DNA of 57,315 bases from an uncultured Collinsella sp. GTDB taxonomy: Bacteria; Actinomycetota; Coriobacteriia; Coriobacteriales; Coriobacteriaceae. Position 1 is the first letter of the stretch. Each line of letters begins with the position of its first letter. The notes under the pieces were generated by a model that did not search any database, had not been told where the DNA came from, and worked only from the letters and a program-made list of their open reading frames with translations. A program made the translations under genes and the position numbers. The DNA is taken from assembly GCA_934675795.1 (NCBI GenBank), contig CAKURW010000004.1, positions 1 to 57,315 of the forward strand. The letters are read 5' to 3'. Positions 24,880 to 33,314 of the stretch are shown one piece after another.

Positions 24880-26127
24880 CTACCGTTCGTTAATATAGGT
24901 ACGGTGCGGAAACTCCAGACCGGGGAACAGCTTGCTCGTCAGTTCGCAGAAATAACCGTCCGTCATGCTCGCGATATAATCCACCACGGCTTGATCCTTG
25001 TCGTCCTGCCAGGCATAGGTGCGATCGTAGTAGGAAAGTTGCTGCTCAATGCGCGAAATATGGTGCTTAAAGATGTAAGAGGACTCGTCACCACTATTTA
25101 GATCCCGCAGGCAACGGTCGTAGAGCTTTTCGAAGGCCTCGCGCAGCTCCACCTCGGAATCGCCTTCGATACCGCCCTTGCTATAGATCTTCTCGTAGTT
25201 CTCGCGCTTGGCTCGGCGGATTTCCCCAAACAGGTCCTCGCTCATCTCGATGCGCGGCTTACCATAGCTGTGCTCAACGATATCGATGGAAGCGTGCGTA
25301 AGGATCCAACTGTTGTAGGCACCGCCCCGGCCATCATCAAAAACGTCGGGCGAAAGCAGGCCCGCCGCGATCGCATCCTGACGGTCACGACCGACGTAGG
25401 CAAGAATATCCGAGATGCGAACGACGCAGCCCTCGAGCGTCATGGGACGCAGATGCCCAATTGCGCTATAGCCCGTGGCAATGCAATCCTCAACCGTCTG
25501 GTCAAACTGGTCAAAGGAGCTCATGTCCGAGAGCTCAAACACACGCTGCTCGTACTCGCCGTTATGGCATAGCACGCCGTCGAGCGTCTGGAGCGACACG
25601 TTGCGGCCGTACAGTGTGTCGAGCACGCGGACCGACTGCACGTTATGGAAAAAATAACGCCCCGTACGCTCATGATAGATATCGTTGAGGAAACGCTCGC
25701 CGGCATGGCCGAAAGGCGTGTGTCCCAAGTCGTGACCCAGGCCAATCGCCTCGATCAGATCGCAATTGAGCCCCAGGGCGCGACCGATATCGCGCGCAAT
25801 GCGGGAGACGAACTGCACGTGCAAACCGCGGCGTGACAGATCGTCATTGCTACGGAAGCTAAAGACCTGCGTTTTGCCTGCATAACGGGTGTACGCCGGA
25901 AGATGAAGTATCTTTTCGGTATCGCGCATAAACGCCGGACGCATAAGCGTGCCTTTGTCGGCGGCGCGATCAATACGACGAATGACCTGATCGTCGTTGC
26001 AACGATACGGGTTGACATAGCCCGAAGCACGATCGGCGGCAATGCGCTCGACAAGTTCGGGCGACAACGCCGAGGGAATACGGTCCATGCGCGCCTTAAT
26101 GACGGCCGTTTCTTGATTAGTTGCCAT
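24880..26127 (-). CDS. dGTPase-like HD-domain triphosphohydrolase
   Basis: A 415-residue HD-superfamily enzyme likely to hydrolyse dNTPs to deoxynucleosides and triphosphate. The metal-binding pairs are HVQFVSRIARDIGRAL for the first His region and GLGHDLGHTPFGHAGE for the HD motif, with a further Asp in RISDILAYVGRD. The length and N-terminal block LRMP-like (MRPAFMRDTEKILHLPAYTRY) fit the Dgt family. The start at 26127 has AAGGAG. It is 31 bases after the peptidase gene. Confidence 0.88.
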   Translation of the reverse strand: MATNQETAVIKARMDRIPSALSPELVERIAADRASGYVNPYRCNDDQVIRRIDRAADKGTLMRPAFMRDTEKILHLPAYTRYAGKTQVFSFRSNDDLSRRGLHVQFVSRIARDIGRALGLNCDLIEAIGLGHDLGHTPFGHAGERFLNDIYHERTGRYFFHNVQSVRVLDTLYGRNVSLQTLDGVLCHNGEYEQRVFELSDMSSFDQFDQTVEDCIATGYSAIGHLRPMTLEGCVVRISDILAYVGRDRQDAIAAGLLSPDVFDDGRGGAYNSWILTHASIDIVEHSYGKPRIEMSEDLFGEIRRAKRENYEKIYSKGGIEGDSEVELREAFEKLYDRCLRDLNSGDESSYIFKHHISRIEQQLSYYDRTYAWQDDKDQAVVDYIASMTDGYFCELTSKLFPGLEFPHRTYINER

Positions 26128-26158
26128 GGCATGCTCCTTAAGAAGGATGCGCAATCGG

Positions 26159-26581
26159 TTACAAAGTGCAGCCCACAACCTCGATTAGGGCAAAAATCGG
26201 CACCAAAAACGGGAGCAATGGCAGGGAGCGCGATTTCGTGATGAGGCAGGAGAGGGCCAGGGCCAGGAGCGCGACGGCAAATGCCACGATGCCACCCATA
26301 GGGTCGAGCGTGCAAAGCGCGAAAAGTGCCTTAGCATCTCCCATGCCGATGCCCGGGGTTTGGCGAAGACGACGCCAGAAGGACTCAGTCAGCACGAGAG
26401 CAAGATACACGATGACGGCAAGACCTGCGTGGTCAAGCGCTGTGTTCAAACCGAGATCGAACCAAACACCCGCTAACGCCGCCACCGCACACGCGCCGGC
26501 AAGCGAATTCGGGAACCGCCGATCACGAGCATCGATAACGGCGCCAGCAATAGCAAACAACCAAAACGGGATATAGACCAT
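26159..26581 (-). CDS. short A24 prepilin peptidase-like protein
   Basis: A 140-residue integral membrane aspartyl peptidase of the CpaA/TadV type. It lacks the N-terminal methylase domain of PilD. The two catalytic Asp motifs are visible: IDARDRRFPN near residue 17 and GIGMGDAK near residue 80. It would cleave prepilin-like leader peptides, but no pilin or secretion genes are in the window. The start at 26581 has GAGGAGG. Confidence 0.82.
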   Translation of the reverse strand: MVYIPFWLFAIAGAVIDARDRRFPNSLAGACAVAALAGVWFDLGLNTALDHAGLAVIVYLALVLTESFWRRLRQTPGIGMGDAKALFALCTLDPMGGIVAFAVALLALALSCLITKSRSLPLLPFLVPIFALIEVVGCTL

Positions 26582-26613
26582 CGAACGCCTCCTCGAGTTA
26601 CATCGCAAAAACA

Positions 26614-26654
26614 AAAACCACCACACAGGTGCCTGTCCCCTTTGTGGTGGTTTT
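26614..26654 (-). terminator. terminator-like hairpin carrying AGGTGCCTGTCCCC
   Basis: Arms AAAACCACCACA (26614-26625) and TGTGGTGGTTTT (26643-26654) are perfect. The loop holds AGGTGCCTGTCCCC. On the minus strand the stem is followed by a T-rich tract, so it can terminate the glycosyltransferase transcript. A near-identical inverted copy is at 34410-34452. Confidence 0.78.
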
Positions 26655-26662
26655 GGTGGTGA

Positions 26663-27958
26663 TTATTTGGCGCCTTGCATGACCTCGTCAAGAGTAACGT
26701 TGACGGCGTGCTGCGTCGGCACCCAGTCGACCTTCAGGAACAGCGCGGCCACCGTGATGGGGATATAGCTGAACATAAAGATCGGGAAGGTAAACAGGTT
26801 AGTCACCAGACGCCACTTTTGCGCGCAGTGAATGTGCTTGTACTCAAAGATAGTCGTGAGCAGCGCCAGGATAAAGAACGTCTGATACATCATGGCGAAA
26901 GTCATAATGAGCGAAGCGGCGCACGCCTGCATCTCGACTTCGGTAGCCAAGAAACCATGCGAAAGACCGCCCACGATCAGGAACGTCGCGTTGGCGAGCA
27001 TGGAGATCAGGGACAGCAGCATGCCCGGAGCGATGGTCATAAACATGTCGTACGCGGCAAAGCGATGATAGCGGAACGTCGATTTGACAAGATGCTTGCC
27101 ATAGGTAAAAAAGACCTGGTAGAAGCCCTTGGTCCAGCGCATACGCTGCTTCCAGGATGCCTTGAACGTCACGGGTTGCTCGTCAAAGAACTCCGCAGGC
27201 GCATAACCGATGCGAATGCCGTGAATGGCGCAGAACGTGGTGAACTGAATATCCTCGGTCAGCGTATGGAACTGCCAACCGTGCATGCCCTCGATAACGC
27301 TGGCGGAGATGAGGTAGCCCGAACCAGAGACAGCGCAAGAAGTCTTGCAGATGTTGCGCGCGTTATTGAGAAAGCGCGCCTCGCGCAGGTACCAAGTAGC
27401 ATTAGCTGCCGAGATCCACGAGCTGCCAAAATTCTTGGAGTTACGATAGCTCGTGACCACATGGAAGCCCTGGTCAAAGGCATCGTTCATCTTGGAGACG
27501 TAATCGCGGGAGATGACGTTATCGGCATCGAAGATAAAGTAGCCCTCAAACGTGTCGGGATACTCGTTGAGAATGCGATCGAAACCAAAGTCCATGACCC
27601 AGCTCTTGCCCTTTCGGGCCAGGTCATTGCGCTCGTAAACAATGGCACCGGCCTCGCGTGCGAGCTGCGCGGTGTTGTCGGTGCAGGCGTCGGCAACGAC
27701 AAAGACCTCGATAAGCTCGGACGGATAGTCCTGGTCCTTGATGGAGCGTACGAGATTGGCAATTACGGCTTCCTCGTTATGCGCCGCGATAAAAAAGGCA
27801 TAGCGATGGAGTTTTTTGGCCTTGGGAGGCGCGACCTCGCCACGAAGAGCGCCAATGACAAAGAAGACCACCTGGTACAGAAAGCAGACCGTGAGCAGCG
27901 TGACAACAATCTGGTTGAAGATCACGATGGGTGTGTTGGTTTGTAAAAAGGCGAGCAT
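26663..27958 (-). CDS. family 2 membrane glycosyltransferase
   Basis: A 431-residue processive-type GT2 enzyme. One N-terminal helix (about 15-38) precedes the cytoplasmic catalytic domain, and several helices follow from about residue 300. Catalytic features are VVADACTDN, the DxD in FIFDADN (144-147), the TED acid, and QRMRW for polymer binding. It resembles poly-N-acetylglucosamine, cellulose and hyaluronan synthases, but the sugar cannot be named from sequence. No capsule genes surround it. GGGAG precedes the ATG. Confidence 0.85.
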   Translation of the reverse strand: MLAFLQTNTPIVIFNQIVVTLLTVCFLYQVVFFVIGALRGEVAPPKAKKLHRYAFFIAAHNEEAVIANLVRSIKDQDYPSELIEVFVVADACTDNTAQLAREAGAIVYERNDLARKGKSWVMDFGFDRILNEYPDTFEGYFIFDADNVISRDYVSKMNDAFDQGFHVVTSYRNSKNFGSSWISAANATWYLREARFLNNARNICKTSCAVSGSGYLISASVIEGMHGWQFHTLTEDIQFTTFCAIHGIRIGYAPAEFFDEQPVTFKASWKQRMRWTKGFYQVFFTYGKHLVKSTFRYHRFAAYDMFMTIAPGMLLSLISMLANATFLIVGGLSHGFLATEVEMQACAASLIMTFAMMYQTFFILALLTTIFEYKHIHCAQKWRLVTNLFTFPIFMFSYIPITVAALFLKVDWVPTQHAVNVTLDEVMQGAK

Positions 27959-28040
27959 GCAGGCTCCCGAGAACGCGTTACGTAAACAACCGTATATCTT
28001 ACCGCAGGCTTACCGAGTTCAAGAAACCACCTAATACTGG

Positions 28041-29054
28041 CTAGGCTTCGAGCAGACCGAGCTGCGGAACGATTTCGTCGCCGGCAGCGGTGCGGCCAAG
28101 CGAGCGCGGGGCCAGGTCGTCAAGAACCGCGGCGAGATCCCACGGCAGCTCGTCGCGGCACTCAATGCGCTCCCCCGTCACGGGATGGTCGAATGCAACA
28201 CGCCAGGAATGAAGGAATTGCCTGGTCAGACCCTGATCGGCGCGTGCATCGCACTTGCCGTAGAGCGGATCGCCCACGCAGGCGTGGTTGATATGGCGCA
28301 TATGCACGCGAATCTGATGTGTGCGGCCCGTAAACAGGTGGCACTCGACGAGCGTATAGCCGTCGTCAAAACGCGTGGAATCGAAGCGCTCGAGGACCTT
28401 AAAGGTCGTAATGGCCTGGCGCGCGAAAGGATCGTCCGAAACCGCCATCTTGACACGGTCACGCGTAGAACGGGCAATGCCGGTGTTAATGGTGCCCTCA
28501 TCCATAGCGATATGTCCGTGAAGGAGCGTGATATAGCGACGATCGAGCGTGCGCGTGCGAATGAGATTTTGGAGCGCGCGCTGCGTGTCGTCGTCTTTTG
28601 CCGCAAGCATGAGGCCCGAGGTATCGCGATCTAAACGATGCACGATGCCGGGGCGGTCCTCACCCTGCACGGTACCCAGATGGTCAATGCCGCAGTGGTA
28701 GACCAGAGCGTTCGCAAGCGTGCCGCTCTCGTGGCCATGGGCGGGATGGCACACCAGGCCGCGCTGCTTGGAGAGCACGATGAGGTAGTCGTCCTCGTAA
28801 CGGATATCGAGGGGGATGGCCTCGGGAATCACATCAGTGGGATCATGCGGCTCGGGCAGGTCGACCGAGATGCGGTCACCGGAGCGCACAGCATATTTTT
28901 TTGATAGGCAGGTCCCGCCGTTCACGATTACGGCGCCGCCCTCGATCAGATGCGCGCAGGCAGAGCGCGTGGGGCAGCCGTCGTTGGCACCCAGAAAGGC
29001 GTCGAGACGCTGGCCAGAGCAATCGTCGGCAACAAGAATATGGATGTCGGCCAT
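28041..29054 (-). CDS. rluD: RluD-type 23S rRNA pseudouridine synthase
   Basis: A 337-residue RluA/RluD-family enzyme. The N-terminal S4 domain covers about residues 12-70. The catalytic motif is HRLDRDTSGLML (139-150, Asp142). The conserved FTGRTHQIRVHMRHINH lies in the C-terminal half. The start overlaps the lspA stop as TAATG; the lspA-rluD pair is common in Gram-positives. Position specificity (1911/1915/1917) is assumed from the family. Confidence 0.93.
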   Translation of the reverse strand: MADIHILVADDCSGQRLDAFLGANDGCPTRSACAHLIEGGAVIVNGGTCLSKKYAVRSGDRISVDLPEPHDPTDVIPEAIPLDIRYEDDYLIVLSKQRGLVCHPAHGHESGTLANALVYHCGIDHLGTVQGEDRPGIVHRLDRDTSGLMLAAKDDDTQRALQNLIRTRTLDRRYITLLHGHIAMDEGTINTGIARSTRDRVKMAVSDDPFARQAITTFKVLERFDSTRFDDGYTLVECHLFTGRTHQIRVHMRHINHACVGDPLYGKCDARADQGLTRQFLHSWRVAFDHPVTGERIECRDELPWDLAAVLDDLAPRSLGRTAAGDEIVPQLGLLEA

Positions 29055-29653
29055 TAACGCTCATTCCTTTCGCGAATCTTGCGGGCACGCTCCCCACGCT
29101 GCTTGGCTTTGCGCTTGGCGCGGGCCTCATCACGGGCATTGAGCTCGGCAGTCGCATCGACTTCGCGGGCCGCAGGGCTCAAGAACATGTAGCCGATGAG
29201 GGCAAGCACAACGCCTACGGTGATGCCGATATCGGCCACGTTAAAGACGGGAAAGTCGATGAAGGTGGTGGCAATAAAATCGGTCACAAAGCCAAAAGCC
29301 AGGCGATCGATCGCGTTGCCAATGGCGCCACCCACGACCATGGCCATGCCCACAACCTCCAAGCGAGCAAGCTGGGGCGTGCGAAGCAAGTACACGGCAA
29401 TGGCGACAATGACCGCAAGCGCCAGCAAAGCGAACGCAACGCCATGCCCCTCGCCCATGCTAAAGGCAGCACCGATATTACGGACAAACATAAAGTCAAT
29501 GACACCGGGGATGACGGTCACATGCAAAGCGTCGCCCACGGCACGAACCGCAAGCTTGGTCAGCTGGTCAAGAAGCAGCACAACCAGCGCCACCCCACCA
29601 GCAACACCCAACCGCCAACGCAAAGGCGGCGTCATACCCCCAGCACGACCCAA
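29054..29653 (-). CDS. lspA: lipoprotein signal peptidase
   Basis: Membrane aspartyl peptidase (signal peptidase II), 199 residues with four hydrophobic helices. The catalytic Asp motifs are GNAIDRL and FNVADIGI. A basic C-terminal tail (ARAKRKAKQRGERARKI) of about 35 residues extends beyond the usual end. The TTG at 29653 has AGGGG six bases upstream; an in-frame ATG at 29635 is the alternative. Confidence 0.93.
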   Translation of the reverse strand: MGRAGGMTPPLRWRLGVAGGVALVVLLLDQLTKLAVRAVGDALHVTVIPGVIDFMFVRNIGAAFSMGEGHGVAFALLALAVIVAIAVYLLRTPQLARLEVVGMAMVVGGAIGNAIDRLAFGFVTDFIATTFIDFPVFNVADIGITVGVVLALIGYMFLSPAAREVDATAELNARDEARAKRKAKQRGERARKIRERNER

Positions 29654-29763
29654 ATCAATCCCCTACCCTCAAGAACATCGAATTCCGTTTAACGCAATTA
29701 ACCATCTTATATTGCCACACGCAGAGCGCACGACATATTCGCTAACGCCAGATAAATAACCAG

Positions 29764-29802
29764 CAAAAAAAGAAAGCGGCATTCCGAATAACGGAATGTC
29801 GC
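29764..29802 (-). terminator. intrinsic terminator between ileS and lspA
   Basis: On the minus strand GCGACATTCCG, a five-base loop and CGGAATGCCGC form a stem (one wobble) followed by TTTCTTTTTTT. It is about 225 bases past the ileS stop, so the ileS transcript would include the folded region at 29810-30030. Confidence 0.85.
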
Positions 29803-29809
29803 TTAATAG

Positions 29810-30030
29810 CTTTCGACTAAAAGCGCAAGTCGAAAGAAAGCCTCTTGCTCCAGCAATGGAAACGCCGCGTTATCGTCACCAACAGCGAAAACGTCCCTAA
29901 GCGAGCAAGGTGACGTGAAAGAGAAGGGAAGCGTACTTTGGTACGCGACCGACGATTGAACGTCAGATTGCCGCTTAGGGGCGTTTGCAGCGTCGGTAGG
30001 TTACGGCGTTCTACGAACGCCGTAACCTAC
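29810..30030. repeat. folded intergenic region with nested inverted repeats
   Basis: The gap between lspA and ileS holds several dyads: CTTTCGACT/AGTCGAAAG (29810-29836), CGTCACC/GGTGACG, AACGTCCCTAAGCG with CGCTTAGGGGCGTT, GCGTAC/GTACGC around TTTG, and a 16-bp perfect pair (29996-30011 with 30015-30030) that overlaps the ileS stop codon. A 49-codon plus-strand frame without a start codon ends at 29959 and contains SLSEQGDVKEKGSVLWYA. No gene is called. It may be a dispersed repeat or a structured 3' untranslated region. Confidence 0.6.
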
Positions 30031-32828
30031 AAAGCGTCGGCGCAGCGCTTGCAAATATGCGCGTGGCCGTTGTACTCGCCGACGGTGGTGCGGTAGTTCC
30101 AGCAACGGTCGCAGCACTCGCCCTCGGCTGCCTCGATGGCAACGGAGAGTTCCTCGCCCTGGGTCAGCTCAACATCGGAAACGATGTAGAACTCGGCCAG
30201 GTCGACGGCCTTATCACCGGTCAGCAGCGCGTACATCTCGGCGGGAACGACCGCCTTGACGCGGACCTGCTGGCTCTTGGTGAAGGTACCGGCGGAGCGG
30301 GCATCCTCAAGGGCCTTGGTCACGGCGCTACGGAGCTCGAGTGAAGCCTCGAGCACGCCCTCAAACTCATTGGCCTCGTCGAACGTGATGGGCGACTTGT
30401 ACCAATCGAGCAGCGCGGCGTACTTCTGGTGATCGACGCAGCCGGCGGGCGCATAGGCCATGGCCTCGTCAACCGTGTAGGACAGGATCGGCTGAAGGTC
30501 GCGCATGAGCATCGAGAAGAGCTCGGCCAGCACGGTCTGGGCGCTGCGGCGCTCGAGCGAGCCGGGCTTCTCACAGTACAGACGGTCCTTCAGGGCGTCG
30601 AGATACACGTTGGAGAGCTCGGTAACCACGAAGTCGTAGAGCGCACGGTAAGCGCGCGGGAACTCGTAGCAAGAGTAAGCGTCGTCGACCTCGGCCTGGA
30701 CCTGGGTCAGACGGGCAACCATGAGCTTGTCGAGCGGCAACAGGTCGGCAAAGGCGACGCCGTCGGTCTCGGGCTCAAACTGACCCTCGAGCTCGGAGAG
30801 CAAGAAGCGCAGCGTGTTGCGGAAACGACGGTAGGCATCAGACGTACGGGCGAGAATCTCGTGGTCGATGGAAACGTCGGAGCTGGTGTCGACCGAGGCG
30901 ACCCACAGGCGAATGATGTCAGCGCCCATCTCGTCGCAGACCTTGTTGGGGTCGATGACGTTGCCGAGCGACTTGGACATCTTGCGGCCCTGACCGTCGA
31001 GCGTGAAGCCCTGCGAGACGACCGCCTTGTACGGAGCATGGCCGTTGGCACCCACCGAGGTGAGCAGCGAGCTCTGGAACCAACCGCGGTGCTGGTCGGA
31101 GCCCTCGAGGTACACATCCGCCGGATACTCCAGCTCGGGACGGTACTCGCAGACGGCCTTCCAGGAGACGCCGGAATCCCACCACACGTCGAGGATGTCC
31201 TTATCTGCCTTGAGATGATGGCCGCCGCACTTGGGGCAGACGCAGGCCTCGCCCAGGTAACTCTCGGGAGCGTCGGTGAACCAGGCGTCGGAGCCCTTCT
31301 CGTGGAAGAGCTTGATGACTGCGTCGAGCGTAGCGTCGTTCATGACCTTCTCGCCGCAGTCGGCGCAGGTGTAGCTGGGGATAGGCACGCCCCAGTTGCG
31401 CTGACGGCTGATGCACCAGTCGGGACGCTGCTCGACCATGGCGCCGATGCGGTTAGCCGCGTGGGCCGGATACCACTTGACGTTCTCGCGGACCTCTTTG
31501 CCAGCCTGCTCGCGCAAACCGGTCTTGTCCATCGAGACAAACCACTGGTCGGTAGCACGGAAGAGCACCGGATGCTTGCAGCGCCAGCAGTGCGGATAGC
31601 TGTGCGTGATCTTCTTCTCGAGGACCAGGGTGCCGCGCTCGCGCAGGAACTCGATGATGTGCGGGTTGGCCTCATCGGTGTCCATACCGCTGAAGGGGCC
31701 ACCGGTACCAAACTCCTCGCCGGTGTAGAACTTGCCGTCGTCATCGACCGGCATGCAGATGTCGGTAATGCCCTCCTTGAGGCAGGCAAAGTAGTCGTCG
31801 ACGCCGTGGCCGGGCGAGTTGTGGACGATACCGGTACCGTCATCGACACCGACGTAATCGGCCAGCAGCGCCACGCCCTCAACACCGTCAAAGATCGGCT
31901 GCTTGTAGTGGATGTGGTGGAAGGTCTCGGCGGGAACCACATAGGGCTTACCGTCGACCATAACCGGGGTGTACTCCCAGCCAAACTCCTCGCAGCACTT
32001 GGGAGCCAGGTCCTCGAGCATGACCTCGGCACGGCCCTCGTGCTCAACGGCGACATAGGCGGCGCCGGGCTTAAGGGAAACGGCCTGGTCGGAGGGGATG
32101 GTCCACGGCGTGGTCGTCCAAATGATAAAGTCAACCGGGCCGTCGAAGTTCTCGAGGCCGGCGGGCTTGGAGGTCATCTCGAAGCGCACGAAAATGGAGG
32201 GGCTCGTCTCGTCAGAGTACTCAATCTCGGCCTCGGCGAGCGCGGTGTGGCAGTGCTTGCACCAGTGAACCGGCTTGTGGCCGCGATAAATCATGCCCTT
32301 ATCGAACATGGCCTTGAAGACCTCGATGTCGGCGGCATCGTGCTGGTGATAGAGCGTCAGATAGGGGTTGTCCCAGTCGCCGAGCACGCCCAGACGGCGG
32401 AAGCCGGCCTTCTGAAGCTCGATGTTCTCGACAGCGAACTCGTTGCAGAGCTCACGGATCTTGGCCGTGGGGGTCTGGTTGAACTTCTCGGTGCCGAGCT
32501 TCTCCTCGACCTTATGCTCGATCGGCTGACCATGGCAGTCCCAACCGGGGACATAGGGAACCTCATAGCCCTGCATCATCCAGTAGCGGTTGATCATGTC
32601 CTTGGAGATCTTGTTCATGGCATGGCCGATGTGGATCGGACCGTTGGCGTACGGAGGACCGTCGTGCAGCACGAACTTCTTGTGACCCTCGTTCTTCTTC
32701 AGAACCTGCTCGTAGACCTTGTTGTCCTGCCAGTCCTTGAGTCGCTTGGGCTCGGACTTGGAAAGACCGGCACGCATGGGAAATCCGGTTTTGGGCAGAT
32801 TCATCGTCTGCTTGTACTCGTTTGCCAC
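30027..32828 (-). CDS. ileS: isoleucyl-tRNA synthetase
   Basis: Class I synthetase of 933 residues charging tRNA-Ile, with CP1 editing of valine. The HIGH motif is HIGH at 66-69 (GPIHIGHAMNK) and KMSKS is in GRKMSKSLGN at about residue 612. The C-terminal zinc finger is CDRCWNYR followed by CKRC. The start is GTG at 32828 with AAAGGGG upstream. The long leader is a T-box, so expression should respond to uncharged tRNA-Ile. The stop codon lies within a perfect hairpin arm. Confidence 0.97.
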   Translation of the reverse strand: MANEYKQTMNLPKTGFPMRAGLSKSEPKRLKDWQDNKVYEQVLKKNEGHKKFVLHDGPPYANGPIHIGHAMNKISKDMINRYWMMQGYEVPYVPGWDCHGQPIEHKVEEKLGTEKFNQTPTAKIRELCNEFAVENIELQKAGFRRLGVLGDWDNPYLTLYHQHDAADIEVFKAMFDKGMIYRGHKPVHWCKHCHTALAEAEIEYSDETSPSIFVRFEMTSKPAGLENFDGPVDFIIWTTTPWTIPSDQAVSLKPGAAYVAVEHEGRAEVMLEDLAPKCCEEFGWEYTPVMVDGKPYVVPAETFHHIHYKQPIFDGVEGVALLADYVGVDDGTGIVHNSPGHGVDDYFACLKEGITDICMPVDDDGKFYTGEEFGTGGPFSGMDTDEANPHIIEFLRERGTLVLEKKITHSYPHCWRCKHPVLFRATDQWFVSMDKTGLREQAGKEVRENVKWYPAHAANRIGAMVEQRPDWCISRQRNWGVPIPSYTCADCGEKVMNDATLDAVIKLFHEKGSDAWFTDAPESYLGEACVCPKCGGHHLKADKDILDVWWDSGVSWKAVCEYRPELEYPADVYLEGSDQHRGWFQSSLLTSVGANGHAPYKAVVSQGFTLDGQGRKMSKSLGNVIDPNKVCDEMGADIIRLWVASVDTSSDVSIDHEILARTSDAYRRFRNTLRFLLSELEGQFEPETDGVAFADLLPLDKLMVARLTQVQAEVDDAYSCYEFPRAYRALYDFVVTELSNVYLDALKDRLYCEKPGSLERRSAQTVLAELFSMLMRDLQPILSYTVDEAMAYAPAGCVDHQKYAALLDWYKSPITFDEANEFEGVLEASLELRSAVTKALEDARSAGTFTKSQQVRVKAVVPAEMYALLTGDKAVDLAEFYIVSDVELTQGEELSVAIEAAEGECCDRCWNYRTTVGEYNGHAHICKRCADAL

Positions 32829-33178
32829 GGTACCCCTTTCATGTCATGGGCGCGCACGCCCTCTGGGCACCAAAAAAGCGCCCGTCCCTACAAGCTGGGA
32901 CGAAGCGCCGCAAAACGGGCTGCACGCCCGCAAAAGCTCCTCGCTTAACCACCCAGCTTAGATGCCCTCGCCCGCATATTCGCGCGCTCGCATCCGTTAC
33001 TCGGCTGGCCTGTATCGACGACCATCTCGGCGATGTCTACTAAGACGTGCCTATGCGGCTCGTCCGTTGGGACCGCAGCTCCGGGGTGATTTTCATCGGT
33101 CGCATGCACGGGTTCTCAGCGCTTCCCGCTCTCTGTAGCATGCGGACGGCCGACTACTCGTCCCCATCAACGCTTATG
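32829..33178 (-). promoter_or_regulatory. ileS T-box riboswitch leader
   Basis: The minus-strand leader shows the parts of a T-box that reads tRNA-Ile. Stem I starts AGAGAGCGGGAAGCGCTGAG near 33134. An internal loop has GAAAATCA with an ATC (Ile) specifier at 33088-33090 inside the stem GACCG/CGGTC (33071-33101). The T-box sequence CTGGGTGGTTAAGCGAGG is at 32939-32956; its TGGT would pair with ACCA, as expected for tRNA-Ile with discriminator A. A terminator stem followed by TTTTTT is at 32872-32909. Identification is by eye, with no covariance model run. Confidence 0.88.
32872..32909 (-). terminator. regulated terminator of the ileS T-box
   Basis: On the minus strand GCGCTTCGTCCC, a loop and GGGACGGGCGC form a stem followed by six T. 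Its 5' part lies just after the T-box sequence, so antiterminator pairing with uncharged tRNA would compete with it. Confidence 0.82.
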
Positions 33179-33184
33179 CGGAGT

Positions 33185-33193
33185 ATGCTAGCA
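33185..33193 (-). promoter_or_regulatory. candidate extended -10 promoter for ileS
   Basis: Minus-strand TGCTAGCAT fits an extended -10 (TGnTAnnnT) about 45 bases before Stem I of the T-box. No good -35 is seen, as often happens with extended -10 promoters. Confidence 0.45.
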
Positions 33194-33314
33194 CGTTCCG
33201 CGCCGGCGAAAAACCCTCAACACTGGTTTTATACGTTCGAAATTTCTCGCGGCCGAGGACCTTCTCTAGGAGCAAAATACCTGAAAGCACTCTATCGAAC
33301 GAAAGAAGGCACCT

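Noticed and set aside
29810..29959. 49-codon plus-strand frame as a small gene
   Set aside because: It has no ATG or TTG start, its only GTG is late, and there is no ribosome site; it is kept only as an observation.
30429..32948. Long plus-strand open frame of about 839 codons opposite ileS
   Set aside because: Antisense to an unmistakable synthetase, with low-information Val/Gly/Asp-rich sequence and no ribosome site.
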